DNA of 64,000 bases from Acidimicrobiales bacterium (lineage in GTDB: Bacteria > Actinomycetota > Acidimicrobiia > Acidimicrobiales > Poriferisodalaceae), in NCBI GenBank assembly GCA_014239555.1, contig JAAZYR010000010.1, forward strand, positions 1-64,000. The letters run 5' to 3'. Numbering within the stretch: position 1 is the stretch's first letter; each line of letters opens with the position of its first letter. The position numbers were made by a program, and so were the translations under genes. Of this stretch, positions 52,883 through 61,879 are shown one piece after another. The notes under the pieces were generated by a model. That model saw only the letters and a program-made list of their open reading frames with translations. It was not told the origin of the DNA and ran no database searches.

Positions 52883-53953
52883 ATGGATGACAAAAAAATG
52901 GCCCAGCTTTCGAAACGCATCATGGGCGCGTACGAGGGAGCTCTTGTTTCGGGCATGGTCTATTTAGGTGACGAAATGGGTCTCTACCGAGCAATGCACG
53001 AGCAAGGCCCGATTACAAGCCACGAGGTCGCAAAACGAGCAGGCCTCCACGAACGCTTTGTCCGAGAGTGGTTATCCCTTCAAGCAGCAGCAGGACTCAT
53101 CGAATACGAGGGGGATGGCCTGTTTCATTTGTCGCCCGAAGCTGGCCTTTTACTAGCGGAAGAAGACGAGATCCGGTCGATGGCGCGATGGTTCGACAAC
53201 TTCCCTCAGCGCACAGCGCTTCTCTCTGAGATCCCCCGTTCATTCAAAACTGGTGTCGGTATTTCTTGGGCCGACATTGAACGTGGTGGAACGTCAGGTC
53301 GTGTGCAGTGGATGGAGCGGTTACTTCGCCCCTGGTATGAACAGGTGCTTGTTCAATCAGTTTTGCCACAACTTGAAGGTTTAACAGACGACTTAGAAGC
53401 GGGCGTTCGAGTCGCCGACGTGGGTTGTGGAAGTGGTGTAGCGGTTGTAGTAATGGCCGAAGCGTTCCCAACGTCAGAGTTTCATGGCTGGGAAATAGCG
53501 CCCTTAGCACTCGATCGCTGCAGAGAAAACGCGATTCAGTCGGGAGTTACGAACGCATTCTTTCACGACGTGCGTGACCACAGACTGCCCGAAGACAACA
53601 GCTTTTCGTTAATAGCGACATTCGATTGTGTTCACGACATGACCTCACCCGACGAGTTAGCTAGCGCCATCTACAACTCAATGACTCCGGAGGGTCGATG
53701 GTTAATAGTTGACCCCACAAGCAAGGGCAGCTTGGAAGAGAATATAAAGATGCCCCTGGCTGTATTTGGGTACGCAGCCTCAGTTGCGGGATGTTTACAG
53801 TCCGGGATGAGTGAATCCGGGGGAGCAGGCCACGGCGCTTTTGGTCTCCCGGCGCCCGCGATGCAAGAACTAACTGAAAAGGCCGGATTTAGTCGTTTCC
53901 GTCAGCTGGATATCGAACACGCCATGAACAGCTACTACGAAGTTCGCCCCTGA
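52883..53953 (+). CDS. SAM-dependent class I methyltransferase with winged-helix N terminus
   Basis: 356 residues. The N-terminal ~110 residues look like a winged-helix dimerisation module (GALVSGMVYLGDEMGLYRAMHEQ, HEVAKRAGLHERFVREWLSLQ); the rest has motif I VADVGCGSGVAVVVMAEAF and a following acidic motif (TFDCVHDM), a Rossmann methyltransferase. It resembles O- or C-methyltransferases of secondary metabolism or rRNA-methyltransferase-like repressor fusions. Substrate unknown. ATG 52883 has GGAG eight bases before it. The 169-base gap upstream holds a T-run (seven Ts) but no hairpin strong enough to call a terminator. Confidence 0.88.
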   Translation: MDDKKMAQLSKRIMGAYEGALVSGMVYLGDEMGLYRAMHEQGPITSHEVAKRAGLHERFVREWLSLQAAAGLIEYEGDGLFHLSPEAGLLLAEEDEIRSMARWFDNFPQRTALLSEIPRSFKTGVGISWADIERGGTSGRVQWMERLLRPWYEQVLVQSVLPQLEGLTDDLEAGVRVADVGCGSGVAVVVMAEAFPTSEFHGWEIAPLALDRCRENAIQSGVTNAFFHDVRDHRLPEDNSFSLIATFDCVHDMTSPDELASAIYNSMTPEGRWLIVDPTSKGSLEENIKMPLAVFGYAASVAGCLQSGMSESGGAGHGAFGLPAPAMQELTEKAGFSRFRQLDIEHAMNSYYEVRP

Positions 53954-54043
53954 CGTCGTCCATCTGGGTTTCTCGGTACTTCTTGGGGATCTCCGGACCT
54001 CGTTGGGAACTAGTTCTACAAATCAAAAAAGGAATGGGTGCAC

Positions 54044-55156
54044 ATGTCTAAGGGAAAACGGCTGATTTCGACCGTCACTTCAGAATCGACAGTCCATTTA
54101 GGTATCGAAGAATTCGAGGTGCCCAATCCGGGACCTGACGAAGTACTCGTAGCGGTGGAGGCATCACCAATCAACCCCAGTGACCTAGGGCTCCTTCTGG
54201 CAGGCGCAAACGCATCGACCGTTTCAAAATCAGAAACCGGGCTCGTCCTGTCGCTTCCCGATGGAGCGATCGATGGTCTCACGGGTCGGCTTGACCGGCG
54301 CATGCCCGTGGGAAATGAAGGAGCTGGCATAGTCATCGACGCAGGAAACGGCGAAGAAGCCCAAGCACTCCGAGGACAGGTTATTGCTGCTCTAGCGGGT
54401 GGAATGTACGCCACCCATCGCATAGTGAAAGCCCGGGATTGCTTAGTTCTAGAAGAAGGCACCAAAGCTCTCGACGCCGCATCGTGTTTCGTGAACCCGC
54501 TTACCGCCTTAGGCATGACTGAAACCATGGGACTTGAAGGGCATTCGGCGCTCATCCACACCGCCGCCGCCTCGAATCTAGGTCAGATGCTCAACCGAAT
54601 ATGTATCGACGATGGAATCGCTTTGGTAAACATTGTGCGACGTGAAGAACACGTAGAACTTCTCCGATCGCAAGGGGCCACGCACGTCACAAACTCCAGT
54701 TCGCCTGACTTCCGTAGCGATTTAGTCGACGCCATCACGACAACTGGCGCAACAATTGGCTTTGACGCCGTTGGTGGTGGTGACTTGACCACAGAAGTCC
54801 TTCATGCCATGGAGGTAGCAGCGAGTTCAAGCGGCGACGAATACAGTCGGTACGGCTCAACAACTCATAAGCAGTTGTACATCTATGGGGGATTGGACCG
54901 AGGGCCTACTCTCCTGCGAAGAAATTATGGGATGGCATGGGGCGTGGCTGGTTGGCTGCTCCCTAATTTCCTAGTCAAAATAGGGCCTGAACGAAGCACA
55001 GAGCTGCGTCGACGCGTAGCGGCTGAATTGACCACTACCTTCGCGAGTTCCTACAGCCACACGCTTTCTCTGGAGTCAGTCCTCGACATTGACCGCATGA
55101 ACGAATACTCCCAAATGAGCACCCAAGGGAAAAGCCTTGTTTGTCCGCAACTTTGA
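54044..55156 (+). CDS. Medium-chain dehydrogenase/reductase (zinc-binding or quinone-oxidoreductase-like)
   Basis: 370 residues. N-terminal GroES-like domain with SPINPSDLGLLLAG and VGNEGAGIVIDAG, then a Rossmann segment IHTAAASNLGQMLNRIC (variant AxxGxxG) and GFDAVGGGDLTTEV. It lacks the structural-zinc Cys set, fitting quinone reductase/enoyl reductase-like MDRs using NADPH. GTG 54038 is an in-frame alternative with AAGGA at four bases; ATG 54044 has it at ten. A 10-base palindrome GAACTAGTTC (54007-54016) precedes it, of uncertain meaning. Confidence 0.88.
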   Translation: MSKGKRLISTVTSESTVHLGIEEFEVPNPGPDEVLVAVEASPINPSDLGLLLAGANASTVSKSETGLVLSLPDGAIDGLTGRLDRRMPVGNEGAGIVIDAGNGEEAQALRGQVIAALAGGMYATHRIVKARDCLVLEEGTKALDAASCFVNPLTALGMTETMGLEGHSALIHTAAASNLGQMLNRICIDDGIALVNIVRREEHVELLRSQGATHVTNSSSPDFRSDLVDAITTTGATIGFDAVGGGDLTTEVLHAMEVAASSSGDEYSRYGSTTHKQLYIYGGLDRGPTLLRRNYGMAWGVAGWLLPNFLVKIGPERSTELRRRVAAELTTTFASSYSHTLSLESVLDIDRMNEYSQMSTQGKSLVCPQL

Positions 55157-55339
55157 CGAATAGCGGCTCCCGACAGCAATATTGGGCTCTTTCTCCTGAT
55201 CGCGTGCGTCGAATTGAACGCGCAACGCAACAGGCTGATGTTGCGGCTGTGATTACCTAGTTGGCTACCCCGGCAGAGGCGTCTCACATGTAAGTACGCT
55301 GCGGTGACCAGCGGTTTGGTTGAGATTCCAAGAGCGATT

Positions 55340-55345
55340 AGGAGA
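55340..55345 (+). promoter_or_regulatory. Ribosome-binding site of the second Baeyer-Villiger-type gene
   Basis: AGGAGA, six bases before ATG 55352, decides that start over an in-frame extension to 55304. Confidence 0.8.
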
Positions 55346-55351
55346 AATCTC

Positions 55352-57010
55352 ATGACTGATCAAATGACCACGGAGACATCGTCTGAAAATTCGTCGACCG
55401 TAGCTAGTCAGCCCGACTACGAAGTCGTGATCATCGGAGCTGGAGTTGGCGGTCTTTACCAGATCAAACGACTTACCGACCTAGGGGTAAACGCGACCGT
55501 CCTTGAAGGCGATGAAGACTTGGGTGGCACCTGGTATCGCAATCGGTATCCGGGAGCTCGTTTCGATTCCGAAAGCTTCACATACGGATACTCATGGGAT
55601 GAGGAGCTCTTGCAAGAGTGGCATTGGACAGAGATGTTTTCGCCGCAACACGAGACACTCAAATACCTGAACTTTGTGGCAGACAAGTTCGGGTTGCGCG
55701 AACACCTGCAATTCAACTGCTACGTCGAACGGATGGTGTTTGAAGAGTCATCATGTACCTGGATCATTCACCTTAAAGACGGGCGAGAAATTACAGCGCG
55801 GTTTATTTTGACGGCGGTAGGGCCTTTGTCGGTCCCAACTATGCCCCGCATCGAAGGTATCGACGGGTTCCAAGGCGAATCGTTCCACACCTTCCATTGG
55901 CCTAGTGAACCTGTTCAACTTGCAGGCAAACGAGTGGCGGTAATTGGCACCGGTGCAACGGCGATACAACTAATTCCCGAGGTTGCAAAAGAAGCGCAAA
56001 CTCTGACGGTTTTCCAAAGACGGCCAAACTGGGCGGCACCCCTCAACAATCGTGACATTTCCGAAGAAGAAATGGCAGACATACGAAAACGGTATGACGA
56101 AATCTTTGCTGCCTGCGCTCGTACCCCAGGCGGTTTTGAACATGAACCAGACCGGCGTGGGTTTTTCAACGTATCCCGCGAAGAACGTCTCGAACTTTGG
56201 GATGGCCTATATGACGGACCAGGTTTCGGTATATGGCTACAAAACTTCGTCGAAATCTTCATGGATGAGGACGCCAACGCAGAATTTTCTGAGTACATAG
56301 CCGATCGCATCCGTCAACGTGTCGACGATCCAGAACTAGCCGAGAAACTGATTCCCAAAGACCATGGATTCGGAATTCAACGGGTGCCTCTGGAAACTAA
56401 CTATTTTGAGTCATATAACCGTGACAACGTTCAACTCGTGGATTCCAGTGAGACTCCAATTGAAAAAATTACTGAAACTGGAATTCAAACTAGTGATCAA
56501 CACTACGAGTTCGATCTGATTGTCTACGCCACCGGTTTTGATGCGTTCACGGGAGCGTTCGACCGGATTGACATTCGAGGGGTAGGTGGGATGAGTTTGC
56601 GAGAGAAGTGGTCTGACGGTCCCGTGACCTACTTAGGACTTTTAGTCAGTGGTTTCCCTAATTTGGTCATGATTTCGGGACCTCAAACCGCGGCAACCAA
56701 CTTCCCTCGTGGAGCCGAACTTTCAGTGGACTGGGCAACGGCGTTACTTGAACACATGTGGGACTCGGATAAGAAACGTTTCGAAACTGATCTTGCCGCA
56801 GAACAGGGATGGTTCGATCATGTGGTGAAAATGTACGAGCCATTCTTGCTGCGAACAGCGCAGAGCTGGATTACTGGTTACAACTCCAACCTTGAAGGGC
56901 ACGAGTACGGAAAAACTCGATACAACATCTACAACGGAGGCGGACCCCGATACGCAGCAGGTCTCCAAAAAGTTGCGCAAGAGGGATACGAAGGAATAAA
57001 TATCGAATAG
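55352..57010 (+). CDS. FAD-containing monooxygenase, Baeyer-Villiger type (paralogue of 29247-30872)
   Basis: 552 residues. FAD motif GAGVGG (29-34), GTWYRNRYPGARFD, BVMO fingerprint FQGESFHTFHWP, second Rossmann GTGAT and a late HGFGIQRVPLETNYFE. Motif order and many linking residues (DLIVYATGFDA, LIPKDHGFG) match the paralogue at 29247. It probably oxidises a different ketone. It lies downstream of an MDR reductase on the same strand and is the last catabolic gene before tmRNA, which is transcribed toward it. Confidence 0.94.
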   Translation: MTDQMTTETSSENSSTVASQPDYEVVIIGAGVGGLYQIKRLTDLGVNATVLEGDEDLGGTWYRNRYPGARFDSESFTYGYSWDEELLQEWHWTEMFSPQHETLKYLNFVADKFGLREHLQFNCYVERMVFEESSCTWIIHLKDGREITARFILTAVGPLSVPTMPRIEGIDGFQGESFHTFHWPSEPVQLAGKRVAVIGTGATAIQLIPEVAKEAQTLTVFQRRPNWAAPLNNRDISEEEMADIRKRYDEIFAACARTPGGFEHEPDRRGFFNVSREERLELWDGLYDGPGFGIWLQNFVEIFMDEDANAEFSEYIADRIRQRVDDPELAEKLIPKDHGFGIQRVPLETNYFESYNRDNVQLVDSSETPIEKITETGIQTSDQHYEFDLIVYATGFDAFTGAFDRIDIRGVGGMSLREKWSDGPVTYLGLLVSGFPNLVMISGPQTAATNFPRGAELSVDWATALLEHMWDSDKKRFETDLAAEQGWFDHVVKMYEPFLLRTAQSWITGYNSNLEGHEYGKTRYNIYNGGGPRYAAGLQKVAQEGYEGINIE

Positions 57011-57071
57011 CTCCACTCCGAGACTGTTTTGCCTGAGTCAGCCTTGGCCGTAGACATCAAAAATTACAAGG

Positions 57072-57436
57072 TGGTGGAGGTGGCGGGAATCGAACCCGCG
57101 TCCTCCGACGTTTCAATGAGTCTTCTCCGAGTGCAGTCGCTTTAGAAGTTGTCGGGCTGAAAGCTGGTAGCGACCCCAGATCTCGCAGCCGTATCCGGCA
57201 AAATGTCCCCATCAGCACACCGGCGATGATGTTGGGCAAGCCTCTCAAATGAGGGCCACCGCTACCCGAGAGGCTGGGGCAGTGGGGCCGTTACCCGTTG
57301 CCTAAATTAGGCAGCGAGTGCCAGGTCATTGGTTTTGACATTGGCGTTTGTAACTGTTCCGGCTCTTTAACGTGGCTCCGGAGACCACGACTCGCTTCTC
57401 TCATATCAACCGACGAAGTCGAAACCGATCACCCCC
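57072..57436 (-). ncRNA. ssrA: tmRNA (transfer-messenger RNA)
   Basis: On the minus strand the gene starts GGGGGTGATCGGTTTCGAC and ends CCACCTCCACCA with encoded CCA. The 7-bp acceptor stem GGGGGTG/CACCTCC pairs with one G-U. A T-arm GCGGGTTCGATTCCCGC is complete. The messenger part reads ANVKTNDLALAA then TAA (57307-57345), ending in the ALAA degron expected for ClpXP. Length 365 nt, usual. It rescues stalled ribosomes with SmpB, whose gene is just upstream on the same strand. No clear promoter hexamers seen; a TAGACA six bases before the first G is a weak -10 candidate. Confidence 0.96.
57307..57345 (-). other. ssrA: tmRNA tag reading frame
   Basis: Thirteen codons (12 residues and TAA) encode ANVKTNDLALAA, read after the alanine carried by tmRNA. 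The LALAA end is the normal signal for tail-dependent proteases. The tail is preceded by the usual resume codon GCC. Confidence 0.9.
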
Positions 57437-57531
57437 GTGATCTGTCTAGAACAGGGCCTAGACCTTCGACGTCAGGGTAGCGGCGATATTTGACGAGCCG
57501 ATTCTGAAATGTTGTTTCTTGGAAAGTCGAA

Positions 57532-58008
57532 TCAACGATTGCGGTAGGACATGGCTCGGCGGGCCTCAAGGTCACTTTCGCGTTTTCGAATGACGTGTCT
57601 CTTGTCGTACTGTCGTCGCCCTTTCGCCAGCGCCAATTCCATTTTGGCGTTGCCGTCTCGGAAGTACACCGATAACGGAATCAGTTGCAAGGGTTCTTGC
57701 TCAGTTCGCGAACGTAAACGATCGATCTCAACTCTGTGAAGTAGCAGCTTTCGTGGGCGATCAACAACGTGACCGTTCTGCGCTGAGGCATGACCCCAAG
57801 GTGAAATGTGCATCCCTAGAATCCACATCTCCCTATTTCTTACCCTGGCGAACGCATCCGCGAGTTGAACGGCGCCGTCTCGAAGGGACTTGACTTCGCT
57901 CCCTTGCAGCACCAGCCCGCATTCATACGTGTCGAGAATGTCGTAATTAGCGCGGGCGCGGCGATTCGACGCAACGATTCGATGCTCTGAAGCGCCGGTG
58001 GTGTTCAT
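57532..58008 (-). CDS. smpB: SsrA-binding protein SmpB
   Basis: 158 residues from ATG 58008 (ATG 58035 would give 167). RRARANYDILDTYECGLVLQGSEVKSLRDG, HISPW and LALAKGRRQYDKR are the SmpB signatures, with a basic C-terminal tail that places tmRNA in the A site. It is upstream of tmRNA on the same strand with about 95 bases between, as in many Actinobacteria, but ftsX and prfB, the usual neighbours, are about 38 kb away in this window. Confidence 0.96.
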   Translation of the reverse strand: MNTTGASEHRIVASNRRARANYDILDTYECGLVLQGSEVKSLRDGAVQLADAFARVRNREMWILGMHISPWGHASAQNGHVVDRPRKLLLHRVEIDRLRSRTEQEPLQLIPLSVYFRDGNAKMELALAKGRRQYDKRHVIRKRESDLEARRAMSYRNR

Positions 58009-58146
58009 GCTGTGCAGGGTATCGGGACCTTCCATCTGGCGAATATCAAATATCGCGTCGCACAGTAACTAGCGCGTTGCGTGCTTTACACGACGACGAG
58101 TAGGTGTACGCCATGGCGGTGCGGGTCTCGGCGTAATCTAGGCGTT

Positions 58147-58893
58147 GTGGCAGGATTAGCGGTTACCGTGCTCGGTTGTTCAGGAAGCTATGCAGCAGCA
58201 GGGCAAGCCTGCAGTGGATATTTGATTCAATCCTCTACTACGACTCTGTGGGTTGACTGTGGCCCCGGCACCCTCGCTAATGTGCAAAACCATGTCGGGC
58301 TAGAAGACATCGACGCGATTGTGGTCTCTCACCATCACCCCGACCACTGCGCTGAGCTGCCAGTTATTTACAACGCGTACAAATACTTCACTGATGTTCG
58401 ACACATAAGAGCGGTAGGAACTGCTGATGTGCGGCGAGTGACCGACGCCTTTCAGCCCGATGGTGACAGCGGAGATCTATTTGATTGGGAAATTGTTACT
58501 GACGGCTGTGTCGCTGAAATCGGTGATATCGAACTTAACTTCTCGCAGACCGACCACCCCGTTGAGACTCTCGCTATGCGATTTCGATGTGATGGCGCGT
58601 CAATCGTATATACCGCGGACACAGGAAGAGGGTGGTCATTAGCGCGACTCGGTCAAGAACCCGACATCGTGGTGGGGGAGGGCACTTTGATCGATGCCAC
58701 AGATAACCCGGCCATTCCCCATATCAGTTGCACTCACCTCGCAGCGGATGCCAACAAGGTTGGAGCGAAACGCTTAGTCGTCACTCACGTTCCACCAGGG
58801 TCTGACCCGTCGCAACATTTAGACGAGGCAGCCTCAGTATTTGATGGAAATGTTGAACTTGCAGTCACAGGGCGTACCTTTTCAACCATCTAG
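58147..58893 (+). CDS. MBL-fold metallo-hydrolase, Rv1339-like (atypical class II cAMP phosphodiesterase family)
   Basis: About 248 residues. GCSGSYAAAGQACSGYLIQ, the metal motif HHHPDH with catalytic-type Asp, YTADTGRG and a late THVPPG fit the RNase Z-like/class II phosphodiesterase MBL group. In Mycobacterium the homologue Rv1339 lies directly before rphA and rdgB and has been reported to degrade cAMP; the same order here suggests an orthologue. GTG 58147 gives a normal start; the longer frame from 58081 adds a poorly protein-like stretch. Confidence 0.85.
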   Translation: MAGLAVTVLGCSGSYAAAGQACSGYLIQSSTTTLWVDCGPGTLANVQNHVGLEDIDAIVVSHHHPDHCAELPVIYNAYKYFTDVRHIRAVGTADVRRVTDAFQPDGDSGDLFDWEIVTDGCVAEIGDIELNFSQTDHPVETLAMRFRCDGASIVYTADTGRGWSLARLGQEPDIVVGEGTLIDATDNPAIPHISCTHLAADANKVGAKRLVVTHVPPGSDPSQHLDEAASVFDGNVELAVTGRTFSTI

Positions 58894-58911
58894 CCTGCGA
58901 CAGGAGTAACT

Positions 58912-59637
58912 ATGCGAGCCGATGGTCGAGAGAACGACGAACTACGTCCGATTCTTTTCGAACGCAATTTCACTGATCAGACCCCAGGGTCGGTCCTCGT
59001 CAGTTTCGGCCGCACCAAGGTGTTGTGCACTGTGTCCATTGACGATGATGTCCCCCGATGGATGCGAGGGAAAGGCGAAGGCTGGGTCACTGCGGAGTAT
59101 TCAATGCTCCCCGGATCTAGTGGAGAACGCGTAGGTCGGGAAGCGAAAAAAGGTAAGCAGAAAGGGCGCACGTTAGAAATTGAACGCCTGATCGGTCGGG
59201 CCCTAAGAGCAGTGTGTGACATGGAAGCATTAGGCGAACGAGAGGTCACAGTCGACTGTGACGTCCTACAAGCCGATGGAGGCACACGAACAGCTTCAAT
59301 ATGTGGAGGATATGTTGCACTCCACGACGCCTTTAGCCGACTCATAGCTGACGGCACACTTCAAACGCAACCACTCAACGACTTTTGTGGGGCGATTTCT
59401 GTTGGCGTCGTGGGGGACAGCCTTTGCCTAGACCTCCCATACATTGAAGACTCCACCGCCGAAGTAGATATGAACGTGGTGATGACCGGCTCCGGCGAAT
59501 TCATCGAAGTGCAAGGAACGGCGGAAGGTGACCCGTTCAATCGAGCGCAGCTTGATGGGCTTCTGAAACTAGCGGAGAAAGGCATCGCTGAAATTGTTGA
59601 ACTGCAACGAGTGGTGTTGTCCCAAGGCTCCGATTAA
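58912..59637 (+). CDS. rph: Ribonuclease PH
   Basis: 241 residues. RADGREND start, [26 protein letters not shown] and [16 protein letters not shown] are RNase PH landmarks; it trims tRNA 3' ends phosphorolytically. CAGGAG lies 7 bases before ATG. Only 5 bases separate it from rdgB and 18 from the MBL gene, so three genes likely form one operon. Confidence 0.97.
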   Translation: MRADGRENDELRPILFERNFTDQTPGSVLVSFGRTKVLCTVSIDDDVPRWMRGKGEGWVTAEYSMLPGSSGERVGREAKKGKQKGRTLEIERLIGRALRAVCDMEALGEREVTVDCDVLQADGGTRTASICGGYVALHDAFSRLIADGTLQTQPLNDFCGAISVGVVGDSLCLDLPYIEDSTAEVDMNVVMTGSGEFIEVQGTAEGDPFNRAQLDGLLKLAEKGIAEIVELQRVVLSQGSD

Positions 59638-59642
59638 GCATC

Positions 59643-60215
59643 ATGCGTCTAGTTATGGCATCGGCCAATCCAAACAAAGTTGCAGAGATTGCTGAGCTAT
59701 TAGCTGACTACGACATCGAACCCAGACCGCCTGAACTGGGAGACATCCCCGAGCACGAACAGACCCTCGAGGGGAATGCCCGGCTGAAAGCAACAGCCGT
59801 TTGTAGCGAAGCGAATGCCGCGGCAGTAGCTGATGACACGGGGCTCGAGGTTGATGCCTTAGGGGGAATGCCGGGGGTGCGAAGCGCTCGATACGCAGGG
59901 GAAGACGCGACGGACGCGGCGAATCTAGTCAAACTGTTAGAGCGAATGGAAGATATCGAAGCCGCTGACCGCACGGCTCGTTTCCGCACGGTTGCGATAA
60001 TCGTGTTCCCCGACGGCCGAGAAGTTCTTGCCCACGGGGTGGTCGAAGGCACTATCTGTGCGACGCCTCGCGGACAAGGGGGATTTGGTTACGACTCAGT
60101 CTTTGTTCCCGACGAAGGCGGCGGGCGTACCTTCGCTCAAATGGATGCCGACGAGAAAAACTCAATTAGTCACCGAGGGCGCGCTTTCCGTTGTCTGGCC
60201 GACCAACTGCCCTGA
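59643..60215 (+). CDS. rdgB: XTP/dITP diphosphatase (RdgB/HAM1)
   Basis: 190 residues. MRLVMASANPNKVAEI start, the ADDTGLEVDALGGMPGVRSARYAG core and GFGYDSVFVP with SHRGRAF end are the hallmarks of Ham1-type nucleotide pool sanitisers that hydrolyse non-canonical purine triphosphates. Immediately after rph, its usual partner in Actinobacteria. Tail to tail with the D-threonine-aldolase-like gene, three bases between stops. Confidence 0.97.
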   Translation: MRLVMASANPNKVAEIAELLADYDIEPRPPELGDIPEHEQTLEGNARLKATAVCSEANAAAVADDTGLEVDALGGMPGVRSARYAGEDATDAANLVKLLERMEDIEAADRTARFRTVAIIVFPDGREVLAHGVVEGTICATPRGQGGFGYDSVFVPDEGGGRTFAQMDADEKNSISHRGRAFRCLADQLP

Positions 60216-60218
60216 TTT

Positions 60219-61211
60219 TCACCAGTGACGCAAATCAATTTCCCAGTGGCCGACTACTTCTTCATTGCGTACAAGGTGAAGTAACTGGTGCTTGGCCATA
60301 GTTGGATCGATGTGGGCGGGGATTAAGCAGACTCGATCTCCCACCAAGAGAGGTTTCTCAGGAATCAGGTTGGTGTGCTCGTCAGAACAGAAAAGAATTT
60401 CCCCTTCCCTCCAGCTTGGGTTGCCGTGGTCCATTCCTTGAGCCTTAAGGCCTGCGTCACACACCGCGAACTTTTCAGCGATCGACACCACAGTCGACTG
60501 TAAGAACAAACCTTGTTCGAAAGGTTGGTCAACCTGTTCGGTGTATGCGGTGTCCATCAATACATATGACCCGGCTTGGATTTCGTTCACCCAGGTGTTC
60601 ACGGCGTGAGTACCTGTCCCTCCTCCTGTCACAAGATCTCCACCGACAAGTTCGTGGGCTTGAAGTAGCCGCTCCATTGCTGCTTCTACTAGTTCGCGTC
60701 GACGGTCCAAGTCGACCACACCCATGGCATGGCCTTCGTAGCCCATCACACCGCGAACCTCTAATCCTGCCTTCCGTGCACGATCGGCTAAATAACCGGC
60801 TTCGCCTACCTCACACCCGCAACGAAAGCCGACTCGAATATCGATGACACACTCCGCGATTCCAGCAGCGGCAGCAGCGTCGATGGTGGCCTCGCTATCG
60901 ACCGCAATCGTGACCCTCGCCTCGCTTCTCGCCATCGAAGTAAGTCGATCAGCGTCGACAGTTTCGTTGGCCAGTAACAGGTCGTGACCTAAGCCAGCGT
61001 CAGCCAACCCCAACACCTCGCGTGCGGTAGCGCACGTAAATCCCATATGCCCGGCTTCGTACTGCAGTCGAGCTATCGCCGTGGTTTTGTGAGCTTTGAC
61101 ATGAGGGCGTAGCCGGTTACCCGGCAAGCGTTGAGCCATCATGGCGATGTTGGTCTCAAGAATGTCGAGATCTGCCCACAAAGCGGGAGTCGGAAGCTCA
61201 TCAATATGCAT
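60219..61211 (-). CDS. PLP-dependent D-threonine-aldolase/D-serine-dehydratase-like protein
   Basis: 330 residues. An alanine-racemase-type TIM barrel: [15 protein letters not shown] start, [12 protein letters not shown] with the PLP Lys, and a C-terminal beta domain with [18 protein letters not shown] followed by PAHIDPT, where HxD is the metal-ligand pattern of D-threonine aldolases. It likely cleaves or dehydrates a beta-hydroxy D-amino acid and needs a divalent metal. The ATG at 61211 overlaps the upstream region of clpP, whose longest frame would start inside it. Confidence 0.9.
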   Translation of the reverse strand: MHIDELPTPALWADLDILETNIAMMAQRLPGNRLRPHVKAHKTTAIARLQYEAGHMGFTCATAREVLGLADAGLGHDLLLANETVDADRLTSMARSEARVTIAVDSEATIDAAAAAGIAECVIDIRVGFRCGCEVGEAGYLADRARKAGLEVRGVMGYEGHAMGVVDLDRRRELVEAAMERLLQAHELVGGDLVTGGGTGTHAVNTWVNEIQAGSYVLMDTAYTEQVDQPFEQGLFLQSTVVSIAEKFAVCDAGLKAQGMDHGNPSWREGEILFCSDEHTNLIPEKPLLVGDRVCLIPAHIDPTMAKHQLLHLVRNEEVVGHWEIDLRHW

Positions 61212-61268
61212 GAGATGAGCCTACGGCGGACCAAGGCGCCATCGCCGACAGCAGATAACCTCCAAGTC

Positions 61269-61865
61269 ATGCCAGAGCCCCATTCCGTCAGTGCGTTATC
61301 CACCGGAACCTCAGCCGGACCCGGCGAGATCTACAACCGACTACTTAATGACCGAATCGTTTTTCTCGGTACCGAAGTCGATGATGAGATTGCCAACATT
61401 CTCTGTGCCCAGATGCTGTTCTTGGAAGGGCAGGATCGAGAAAAAGACATTTGGCTGTACATCAACAGCCCGGGTGGTTCAGTCACCGCAGGAATGGCGT
61501 TATACGACACGATGCAATTCGTATCGTGTGACGTAGCGACGGTCTGCATGGGCCTGGGTGCTTCGATGGGCCAGTTTTTGCTCACTGCAGGTGCCCCCGA
61601 AAAAAGGTATTGCCTACCGCACGCTCGGGTAATGATGCACCAGCCTTCAGGTGGAGTTCGAGGGCAAGCTTCAGACATTGCCATTCAGGCTGAACAAATG
61701 GCGTACATCAAACGACTGATGGCTGAACGGATTGCGCTGCATAGCGGCCAAGACGTGGAGCAAATACAAACCGATAGCGAGCGGGACCGCTGGTTCACAG
61801 CAGAAGAAGCAAAAGATTACGGTCTGTGCGACCACGTCATCGTCAAGCGAGGCGAAATTATTTAA
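61269..61865 (+). CDS. clpP: ATP-dependent Clp protease proteolytic subunit
   Basis: 198 residues from ATG 61269. [23 protein letters not shown] start, catalytic Ser in GLGASMGQF, His in [10 protein letters not shown] and Asp in [11 protein letters not shown]. It forms the proteolytic chamber used by ClpX/ClpC on tagged proteins, including tmRNA-tagged ones. Alternatives ATG 61215 or 61206 would lengthen the N terminus toward the divergent gene. It is a lone clpP here, with no second clpP or clpX beside it, unlike the usual clpP1-clpP2 pair of Actinobacteria. Confidence 0.95.
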   Translation: MPEPHSVSALSTGTSAGPGEIYNRLLNDRIVFLGTEVDDEIANILCAQMLFLEGQDREKDIWLYINSPGGSVTAGMALYDTMQFVSCDVATVCMGLGASMGQFLLTAGAPEKRYCLPHARVMMHQPSGGVRGQASDIAIQAEQMAYIKRLMAERIALHSGQDVEQIQTDSERDRWFTAEEAKDYGLCDHVIVKRGEII

Positions 61866-61879
61866 AGCCTCTTCGCTCG

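Noticed and set aside
54007-54016. Palindrome GAACTAGTTC before the MDR gene
   Set aside because: Ten-base palindromes are common by chance; flanks do not extend the symmetry.
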